NCBI GenBank assembly: GCA_035644935.1
Contig: DASQNO010000079.1
Location: 1 to 22,924 of the forward strand
DNA: 22,924 nucleotides
Direction: 5' to 3'
From: CADCVW01 sp035644935
GTDB taxonomy: Bacteria; Pseudomonadota; Alphaproteobacteria; Sphingomonadales; Sphingomonadaceae
The stretch's first letter is position 1; every line of letters begins with the position of its first letter. A model generated the notes under the pieces. The model saw nothing but the letters and a program-made list of their open reading frames with translations. It ran no database searches and had not been told where the DNA came from. Positions 1 through 13,709 of the stretch are shown here, piece after piece. The translations under genes and the position numbers were made by a program.

Positions 1-131
1 TGGGTCTGGGCGAAGCCAAGACGCTGGTCGAGAGCGCGCCCAAGGCGATCAAGGAAGGCATCAGCAAGGCCGATGCCGAGAAGATCAAGAAGCAGATCGA
101 GGATGCCGGCGGCACCGTCGAGCTCAAGTAA
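1..131 (+). CDS. rplL: 50S ribosomal protein L7/L12, C-terminal end (partial)
   Basis: The first 131 bases encode the last 42 residues of L7/L12, read from base 3 (GLGEAKTLVESAPKAIKEG...) to KVELK-type terminus GGTVELK and TAA. L7/L12 is the multicopy stalk protein of the large ribosomal subunit that recruits and activates the translational GTPases. The visible part is the globular C-terminal domain, with the lysine-rich surface (EKIKKQIEDAG) that contacts those factors. The 5' end, and presumably rplJ, lie outside the window. In most bacteria rpoB follows directly. Here a terminator and two minus-strand reading frames intervene, so this gene probably ends its transcription unit. Confidence 0.97.
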   Translation, partial: GLGEAKTLVESAPKAIKEGISKADAEKIKKQIEDAGGTVELK

Positions 132-239
132 GCTTCAGCGACTTGAAGCCCTGCGGTGACGCGGGGACAGGAGGGCGGCCCGGCGACGGGTCGCCTTTTT
201 GGTGAGGTTTACCGACGCGGGACGCCGGACGCCGGGCAC

Positions 240-271
240 AAAAAAAGCCCCGACCGAAGTCGGGGCTTCTT
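240..271 (-). terminator. Intrinsic terminator, strongest on the minus strand, usable for rplL on the plus strand
   Basis: A perfect 10-bp stem (AAGCCCCGAC at 245-254, GTCGGGGCTT at 259-268) closes on a CGAA loop (TTCG when read on the minus strand, a very stable tetraloop). On the minus strand the stem runs into seven consecutive Ts (complement of the A-run 240-246). On the plus strand the tail is only CTTCTTT. The element therefore looks built first for the minus-strand micro-ORF that stops at 291, while also serving the converging rplL transcript. Confidence 0.88.
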
Positions 272-290
272 TGTAGCTCAGAGCTACGCT

Positions 291-365
291 TTAGGCGCCG
301 TCTCTGCCGCTGCCCAAGAGCCAATCCCAAAAGCCGCGAGCGGGTTGAGTGCGCTGCTTGATCAT
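291..365 (-). CDS. 24-aa micro-ORF with strong Shine-Dalgarno, unknown function
   Basis: The frame starts at ATG 365-363 and ends at TAA 293-291. It encodes 24 residues beginning MIKQRTQPARGFWDWLLG and ending SGRDGA. I do not recognise the family. The product is basic at the N-terminus and has an aromatic/hydrophobic core (FWDWLL), then a short polar tail. It has no signal peptide or full membrane span. Support for translation: AGGAGGG (minus strand, 375-369) ends three to four bases before the ATG, and 20 bases beyond the stop lies a hairpin terminator with a T7 tail, so the frame sits in its own compact unit. It converges on rplL and lies downstream of the co-oriented CHASE2-EAL gene (82-nt gap). 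It could be a microprotein, a leader peptide or the coding part of a small RNA. Short frames can arise by chance, so confidence is moderate. Confidence 0.5.
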   Translation of the reverse strand: MIKQRTQPARGFWDWLLGSGRDGA

Positions 366-385
366 AAACCCTCCTGTTTTACAGG
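366..385 (-). promoter_or_regulatory. Shine-Dalgarno of the micro-ORF, partly inside a small hairpin
   Basis: On the minus strand CCTGT (385-381) can pair with ACAGG (377-373) around a three-base loop. The AGG at the end of the second arm is the first half of the Shine-Dalgarno AGGAGGG at 375-369. The stem is only 5 bp, so any masking would be weak. The site is what decides the start of the 24-aa frame. Confidence 0.4.
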
Positions 386-446
386 CGGCGCGACGTCGCT
401 GCCTGTTAGGAGATCATTAACCTTGAACGTTAGTGTTTACAAGCGA

Positions 447-2786
447 TCAAGCACGTTGCGACCGAGAAATCTGTTTTGTTCCCATCTCCCGTAAAATATT
501 CTCGGCGGTCATCGGTCTGCCGATGAAAAAGCCTTGTGCGTAGTCGCAGCCCATGGCGAGCAAGGCATCGATGGTTGCTTGGTCTTCTACGCCCTCAGCA
601 ACGACGACGTGACCGAGCGAGTGCACCAGCTGAATGGTCGAGCGCACCATCAAGCGATCGCTGTGGCTGCGCGTGATCGCCCCGACGAAGGTCTGGTCGA
701 TCTTGATCTCCGTCGCCGGAATCTTCTTGAGGTAATCGAGGGTGGATAGACCGGTGCCGTAATCATCGACTGAGATGCAAACACCGAGGTCGCGCAGCCC
801 GACGAGAGTCTCCATGCTGGCTTCAGCCGTTCCCATTGCTGCGGTCTCCGTCACCTCCAACGTGAGACGGTTCGCATCCAGCCCGTGCCGCAGAAGCATG
901 GCCGCGACGACCCTTACCAAGTTGGAGTCGCCGATCAGACGGGTGGAGAGATTAACGGCAACGTTGAACGGGTAGCCCGCCATGTTAATGCGCGCCGCCG
1001 ATGCAATAGCGTGGTCCAGAACGAAATGAGTCAGCCGTTCAATGCGGTCGCTCTGCTCGGCCGCAAGGATGAAGTCGACTGGAGAAATGGGACCCTTCTC
1101 AGGATGCGTCCAGCGCGCCAGTGCCTCCGCGCCGACAACTACGCCAGTGCCCAGGTCCAGCTTGGGCTGATAGGCGACCCAGAAATCACCGTTGTCGATG
1201 GCGCGGTCGAGTTGCCCCAGCAGCGAAAGCTTCCAAGACGCGTCCGCCAGAGTGGCCGGATCGAACGCCTTCCACTTCAGACCTTCGGCGACAGCCTCGT
1301 CGCACGCAACCAGCGCGCTCCCAAGCCGATTGCCGGGCGAGCGCCCGCCATCCGCGTCAAGGCCGAAAGCGATGGCCAAATCGACCTGCTTATCCCCCAA
1401 GTTGATTGACTGGCGGAAGAAGCCGTGAAGGGCATCAAGATGTTGGCCCACCGACGTAACGTCCATGCTCGGCGCGAACCAAGCGAAAATGCCCTCGTCG
1501 CCTTGGTACAGAGCCTGTTCTGGTGAGCCGAGGGTCAGCCGTTGCGCGATCTGAACGATAAGCGCCTGCTCCTCGGCCGACGACAACGCGGCGGCGATCT
1601 GCGCGTAATTGCCGATCCTAGCTGCCACAAGGATATGCTCAGCGCTGTCGCTGCTGAGACGAAGAGCTTCCAAATTGGGCAGTCCCGAGAGCCGATTAAC
1701 GGTGCCGCTCCTGCGGTAAGCGCGCCGCAAGGTCACAACCGAAACCCAAGTCGCGACCGTTGAGAGAAGAAGCAAGCCCGGCAGCACGTCCACGAAGATC
1801 AGCTGCGCCTCCAACGCGAGCGGCGCCGCAAGCAAGATCACCCCACTGCCGGCCAACAACCAGTTGGAACGACGCAGCCGGGTCAGGCGCATCGCGGCTA
1901 CAACCCCGGCGAAGGCGAACAGGAAAGCAGGAAGCCAGCCGTAGTCGCGCGGTGTTCCCGCCCTCAGCGTTTCGGCACCAAGAACGTGGATGTAGACTCC
2001 GGGCATCCGCGAGTACCCCCGGAGTGGATACAAGTCGCCCAGGGACCGAGCGGTCGGCGCAATTACGACATCGCGGCCCTTTATGATGGCTGACAGGTCC
2101 GCACCGACGAAAAGATCCTGCGCGCTGACGGTTGGAACAGTCCGCGGATCTATGGCGTAATCAATCGGAAACGCACGATCAGAGGCTTCCACGACGCCTG
2201 CGAGCTTCGCAGCCAGGGAGGGATAGGTCACATTTCCTAATCTCTCACGGAACAAGAGATTTCGAACGTTGCCGCTGTAGTCGTATCCGACATTGACGCT
2301 AACGAGATCGGCGTGCTTGGCGATAATCTCGCGCGGGGGAGACGCAACCGGCACTTGAGTGACAGGGTTAACGCCGAACCCGGCGGCAAGGGTGACGCGT
2401 CCAGGCGCGCGATCAAGAGCCGCGGCGAACTGCTCATCGCCTTTAATGTCCTTCAAAATTGGAAACTCGAAGTCGAAGAAGATCGACCTGGCCCCGAGTT
2501 CGCTTAGGCGGTCAACGAGCTGGGCTTGGCGTGCTCGTGGCCACGGCCAAGACCCGATTGCGTCCAAGCTCTGTTGATCGACCCCGACGACCACGATCTG
2601 CCCGCTCGCCGGATGCTCGCGGATGCGATTGCGAGCGGCGCGCAGAAGGTCGTCGGCAGGCCGACCGAAGTCCAGTAACCCACAAAGCAGCGCCAGCAGC
2701 GTCGCCCAGATCAGCGCGCGTCTGCGCACGCGCATGTCACCGCTGTCGGCGGTTCCTTTCAGCCGTGGCTTGCCCCACATCGTCAT
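447..2786 (-). CDS. CHASE2 sensor / degenerate GGDEF / EAL c-di-GMP phosphodiesterase
   Basis: This 779-aa inner-membrane protein is predicted to sense an extracytoplasmic cue and hydrolyse cyclic di-GMP. A first membrane segment (about 24-40) precedes a periplasmic CHASE2 domain (about 43-280, with VVGVDQQSLDAIG and FFDFEF typical of the family). About three membrane segments follow (283-355). The GGDEF-like domain (about 360-510) begins with GLPNLEAL, but its signature reads YQGDEGIFAW (427-436) and no upstream RxxD inhibitory site is visible, so cyclase activity is unlikely. The EAL domain (about 520-770) keeps the expected catalytic set: E554 (EAL), N612, E644, D674-D675, K695, E731 and Q751. 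It starts at ATG 2786, with a second ATG two codons later and no strong ribosome site. It lies against the direction of rplL and rpoB and is visibly less GC-rich than both, consistent with insertion. The ligand is unknown. Confidence 0.93.
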   Translation of the reverse strand: MTMWGKPRLKGTADSGDMRVRRRALIWATLLALLCGLLDFGRPADDLLRAARNRIREHPASGQIVVVGVDQQSLDAIGSWPWPRARQAQLVDRLSELGARSIFFDFEFPILKDIKGDEQFAAALDRAPGRVTLAAGFGVNPVTQVPVASPPREIIAKHADLVSVNVGYDYSGNVRNLLFRERLGNVTYPSLAAKLAGVVEASDRAFPIDYAIDPRTVPTVSAQDLFVGADLSAIIKGRDVVIAPTARSLGDLYPLRGYSRMPGVYIHVLGAETLRAGTPRDYGWLPAFLFAFAGVVAAMRLTRLRRSNWLLAGSGVILLAAPLALEAQLIFVDVLPGLLLLSTVATWVSVVTLRRAYRRSGTVNRLSGLPNLEALRLSSDSAEHILVAARIGNYAQIAAALSSAEEQALIVQIAQRLTLGSPEQALYQGDEGIFAWFAPSMDVTSVGQHLDALHGFFRQSINLGDKQVDLAIAFGLDADGGRSPGNRLGSALVACDEAVAEGLKWKAFDPATLADASWKLSLLGQLDRAIDNGDFWVAYQPKLDLGTGVVVGAEALARWTHPEKGPISPVDFILAAEQSDRIERLTHFVLDHAIASAARINMAGYPFNVAVNLSTRLIGDSNLVRVVAAMLLRHGLDANRLTLEVTETAAMGTAEASMETLVGLRDLGVCISVDDYGTGLSTLDYLKKIPATEIKIDQTFVGAITRSHSDRLMVRSTIQLVHSLGHVVVAEGVEDQATIDALLAMGCDYAQGFFIGRPMTAENILREMGTKQISRSQRA

Positions 2787-2900
2787 GGAGCCGTTCTGAC
2801 TGATAAAGGTTAGCGGAAAGGTAACTTTGGAAATAATTCCATTTCGGACGGATCGCGTCGCAAACGCCGCGCGGCGCCCGCGAAACCCGGCAAAACCCCC

Positions 2901-2928
2901 TTCCCTTCGCGCGCGGCGGCGCTATATA
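2901..2928 (+). promoter_or_regulatory. Candidate rpoBC promoter (-10 TATATA)
   Basis: GCTATATAGG (2921-2930) is the most -10-like sequence of the region. It lies about 200 bases before the rpoB start, and TTCCCT (2901-2906) sits 16 bases upstream in the -35 position. The -35 match to the TTGACx consensus is poor, so this is a candidate only. If correct, the rpoB transcript has a leader of roughly 195 nt. Confidence 0.35.
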
Positions 2929-3116
2929 GGCCGCTCACCAGACATCACCGGCTCGTCCCGCGCTCATGGCGCATGGCGGGTCGCCTGCCCTTCCCGGGAC
3001 ACGGTCCGCTTTTACGCGCACGGGCCGCACGCATGGGAGGGATCCACGCAGGACCCGCGCCCCGCAACAGTTTCGAAGTCGACGCCCGAACTCCGGTTCC
3101 GAGGCGCGACAGACGC

Positions 3117-3123
3117 GAGAAGG
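3117..3123 (+). promoter_or_regulatory. Ribosome binding site fixing the rpoB start
   Basis: GAGAAGG lies seven bases before ATG 3131. It favours that start over the in-frame ATG at 2966, which has no such site and would add 55 unrelated residues. Confidence 0.8.
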
Positions 3124-3130
3124 CGAACAT

Positions 3131-7333
<4,203 letters not shown>

Positions 7334-7343
7334 CACCATCGAG

Positions 7344-7454
7344 GCCCCTCCCCTTCAGGGGAGGGGTTGGGTGGGGCCTGAGCATCAGCACAGGCCCGCG
7401 CCCCCAACTGATTACACTGCCCCCACCCCAACCCCTCCCCTGAAGGGGAGGGGC
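7344..7454. repeat. Large inverted repeat with nested hairpins between rpoB and rpoC
   Basis: The left arm 7344-7377 (34 nt) and right arm 7420-7454 (35 nt) are reverse complements apart from one extra G/C, around a 42-nt loop. Each arm carries its own near-perfect hairpin: CCCCTCCCCT with AGGGGAGGGG at 7345-7366, and the same on the other side at 7432-7453. In RNA either two local hairpins or one long stem can form. No T-run follows, so it is not a classical terminator. The right arm ends six bases before the rpoC Shine-Dalgarno AGGA (7461-7464). The architecture resembles REP/BIME-type intergenic palindromes, and a related composite element lies at 15962-16093. Confidence 0.9.
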
Positions 7455-7470
7455 TTGAGTAGGAACCGAA

Positions 7471-11802
<4,332 letters not shown>

Positions 11803-11842
11803 GGCTCCGCGCACCCGCCGTGAGGCGGGGGTTCGATTGAGC

Positions 11843-11882
11843 AAGGGAGCGGCAAGGCCTTGGGCTTTGCCGCTCCTTTTTT
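11843..11882 (+). terminator. Intrinsic terminator of rpoBC
   Basis: A 14-bp stem (11846-11859 with 11863-11876, one G-T wobble) with a TTG loop is followed by six Ts (11877-11882). A weaker CCCGCC/GGCGGG hairpin (11814-11829) lies just upstream. This is a textbook rho-independent terminator closing the rpoBC unit. Confidence 0.93.
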
Positions 11883-11900
11883 GTCCGGTACCGTCGCGCG

Positions 11901-12551
11901 ATGCGTCGTCGCCGAGCCGTTCTACTTGCTATCGCTGCCCCGTTGGCGGCTTTCATCGGTTACGAGGGCTTCGCGGTCGCGCGCGCGCAGGCGCGCACCC
12001 CCGAGGTTTTCGCGCGGTTCGCCGATCGCCCGCTGACGCTGGAGGCGTTTGGCGAGCGGCGCATCGCGATGCTGCTGCGGGTCGAAGATCCGGGGTTCTG
12101 GACGCACAAAGGCGTCGACTACCGGACGCCGGGACAAGGCCGCACGACTTTGACGCAGGGGCTCGTCAAGCAGCTCTACTTCGACGCGTTCAAGCCCGGG
12201 TTCGCCAAGATCGAGCAGAGCCTCATCGCCTGGGCGGTGTTCGATCGGGCCGTGAGCAAGCGCGAGCAGCTGAGCATGTACGTCAATCATGCCTATTTCG
12301 GCACGTCCCGCGGGCGCGCGGTGCAAGGCTTCGACGACGCGGCGCGGACGTGGATCGGGAAACCCTACGCGGGACTAGACGACGGTGAGTTCCTGAAGCT
12401 GCTGGCGATGCCGATCGGCCCCAACCGGCTGGACCCCGTCCGCCACCCGGAGGCCAACGCGACGCGCGTTCGCCGGATCGAGGCGCTGCTTGCGGGGAGG
12501 TGCCAGCCGGCGGGGCTGGCGGATGTCACCTACGAGGGGTGCGACGGCTAG
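11901..12551 (+). CDS. Small GT51-family peptidoglycan glycosyltransferase (MtgA-like)
   Basis: This 216-aa, membrane-anchored, single-domain transglycosylase would polymerise lipid II into glycan strands. An N-terminal Arg cluster and hydrophobic segment (about 6-20) anchor it. GT51 motifs follow: RVEDPGFWTHKGVDY (60-74) with the catalytic Glu at 62, GRTTLTQGLVKQLYF (80-94), a divergent form of GGSTITQQLxKxxF, the second Glu in KIEQSLIAW (E105), and SKREQLSMYVNHAYFG (119-134). It lacks a transpeptidase domain and is slightly shorter and more divergent than typical MtgA. ATG 11901 is the only good start after the rpoC terminator, although it has no clear ribosome site. Its TAG overlaps the stop of the converging gene. 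A full-length PBP1-type enzyme with the same domain lies 4 kb downstream. Confidence 0.85.
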   Translation: MRRRRAVLLAIAAPLAAFIGYEGFAVARAQARTPEVFARFADRPLTLEAFGERRIAMLLRVEDPGFWTHKGVDYRTPGQGRTTLTQGLVKQLYFDAFKPGFAKIEQSLIAWAVFDRAVSKREQLSMYVNHAYFGTSRGRAVQGFDDAARTWIGKPYAGLDDGEFLKLLAMPIGPNRLDPVRHPEANATRVRRIEALLAGRCQPAGLADVTYEGCDG

Positions 12552-13369
12552 CGCTGCGTCTCGGTTCCGGCCCGCGTCACCACGACCATCGGCCCGAGGT
12601 CCGCGACGTCGTCCTGCCGTCCCTCGGCCGGGTGCCACAGGCTCGACACGCTACCATCCAGGAACAGCGCGTTGGGGCAGCCGAGCGCGTCTCGGAAGAA
12701 CCGCGCGAACTTGCCGAACGACACGCCGCCTTCGCTGATCGCGAACCAGGCGGTGTGCGGGTCGCTCACCCCGACGCCGTTGCGGAACAGGCGTGATTCG
12801 CCGTCGGCGTCGAACTTGGGGTGGAGCTTGCCGTCGATTACCAGCATCGGGCCGGACTGCGTCGCCCAGCGGGGCTTCGGGACACGCGCGGCGAAGCTCT
12901 CGGCCGCCACGACGTGGACACGGCCGTCCGCGCCTTGCGCGAAGACGCCGTTGGGCTTGAGGTGGAAATTGCCCGACCCGTCGCGCAGGTTGATGGTTTT
13001 GCGCGTGCGGCCGTCGGCGACGAACAGCCCGATGGGCGCCCCCGCCTCGTCGAACATGCCGGCGTTGGTCGCGAAGCGCACAGCCGCGGCATCCGGGCCC
13101 AAGGCGCGTTCAAGCGCCGAGAGCCGGCGCAGCGGTCGGCCGGCGGCGTCCTGATAGGTGATGCGCAGCGTGTCGCGGCGCGCGTCGAGGCGGCAGACGG
13201 TGAAGCGTGAACCCTCGAAGCGGCGCTCGGCGCAGGCGGGCTCTTCGGGTTCGACCCACTTGACGGGGGCGGGGTTCGGCGGATCGGACGGCCGGTACGA
13301 CAGGAGGGCGCCGGCGCCCAAGACCGTCAGCGCGCCCATAGCAAGAAGCATGCGGCGAATGGCGACCAC
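12548..13369 (-). CDS. Phosphodiester glycosidase family protein (NAGPA/DUF2233-like), exported
   Basis: This 273-aa protein has an N-terminal signal or anchor segment (IRRMLLAMGALTVLGAGALL). One domain, about residues 55-268, resembles the NAGPA family of phosphodiester glycosidases, often labelled exopolysaccharide-related in bacteria. Family-like stretches are FATNAGMFDEAGAPIGLFV (99-117), HLKPNGVF (136-143), TQSGPMLVIDG (170-180), FRNGVGVS (195-202) and PNALFLDGSVSSLW (232-245). The likely job is to cleave a sugar-phosphodiester bond in an envelope glycan, but the substrate cannot be read from sequence. The start shown is GTG 13369; ATG 13351 is an alternative. It converges on the GT51 gene, sharing CTAG for both stop codons. 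Confidence 0.8.
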   Translation of the reverse strand: MVAIRRMLLAMGALTVLGAGALLSYRPSDPPNPAPVKWVEPEEPACAERRFEGSRFTVCRLDARRDTLRITYQDAAGRPLRRLSALERALGPDAAAVRFATNAGMFDEAGAPIGLFVADGRTRKTINLRDGSGNFHLKPNGVFAQGADGRVHVVAAESFAARVPKPRWATQSGPMLVIDGKLHPKFDADGESRLFRNGVGVSDPHTAWFAISEGGVSFGKFARFFRDALGCPNALFLDGSVSSLWHPAEGRQDDVADLGPMVVVTRAGTETQR

Positions 13370-13400
13370 CTTGTTCGACGCGGAATGGGCCCCAGGGGGC

Positions 13401-13550
13401 TCAGCTCTCCTCGTCGACCTCTTTGCGATGCTTGTCCAACAGCGTCTGCGCCCGCGCCATCAGCCGACAGGACTCGTCGATGCTGGCCTGCAGATGCGTC
13501 TGGTTCTCTTCCATCGCTTCAAGCGTGGTCCTGGTTTCGCGGTCGGTCAC
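13401..13550 (-). CDS. 49-aa helical hypothetical protein
   Basis: The convincing part of this frame starts at GTG 13550 (VTDRETRTTLEAMEENQTHL...) and ends KHRKEVDEES. The product is charged and acidic at the C-terminus, with heptad-like hydrophobics (L, A, I, L, M, A, L, L), so it is probably one long helix or a short coiled coil. It has no signal or membrane segment. AGGG lies about eight bases before the GTG. The frame extends upstream to ATG 13664, but the added residues are Arg/Ser-rich and look non-coding. It is 31 nt upstream of the start of the co-oriented glycosidase-family gene, so the two may be transcribed together, and it diverges from the fusion gene at 13710. I do not recognise a family. 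Confidence 0.5.
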   Translation of the reverse strand: MTDRETRTTLEAMEENQTHLQASIDESCRLMARAQTLLDKHRKEVDEES

Positions 13551-13709
13551 TACAAACACCCTGAATGTCCGATGCCGAACTCGCGTATCGGGAACGGGTT
13601 GCTCGCGTCGTCGCTGCGCCCCGCGCGAAGTCCCATTTCCGGACGCGCTGTGGCTAACCTGCATCGGTCGCCAAACGCGCGCGAAGCCCCTAACGGGTAA
13701 ACAGGGTTA

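Larger units (their letters stand above)
2787..3130. other. 344-bp gene-free region holding the rpoB leader and divergent promoters
   Basis: The region separates the divergent CHASE2-EAL gene and rpoB. Its left part is AT-richer and holds a small inverted repeat (TGGAA-ATAA-TTCCA, 2828-2841). The right part is GC-rich, with no other convincing gene. Because upstream transcription is blocked by the rplL terminator and a reversed gene, the rpoBC promoter must lie here. The frame of rpoB stays open back to ATG 2966, but that stretch is arginine-rich, has no ribosome site and does not look like RpoB. Confidence 0.7.

Noticed and set aside
124..330. 68-codon minus-strand frame over the rplL terminator
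   Set aside because: It runs through the hairpin terminator and the rplL end, and overlaps the better supported micro-ORF in another frame.
245..365. Micro-ORF plus terminator as a Trp-type attenuator (WDW codons before a hairpin)
   Set aside because: No biosynthetic gene lies downstream on the minus strand; the transcript would run into antisense rplL, and no alternative antiterminator pairing is visible.
417..433. CtrA-like site (TTAA-N7-TTAA) near 417
   Set aside because: The second half reads CGTT, not TTAA, so only one half-site is present.
2966..3130. 55-residue N-terminal extension of rpoB from ATG 2966
   Set aside because: Arg/Pro-rich, unlike RpoB, with no ribosome site; GAGAAGG before ATG 3131 fixes the start.
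7344..7454. rpoB-rpoC inverted repeat as an intrinsic terminator
   Set aside because: No T-run follows either strand's stem, and full termination would abolish expression of essential rpoC.
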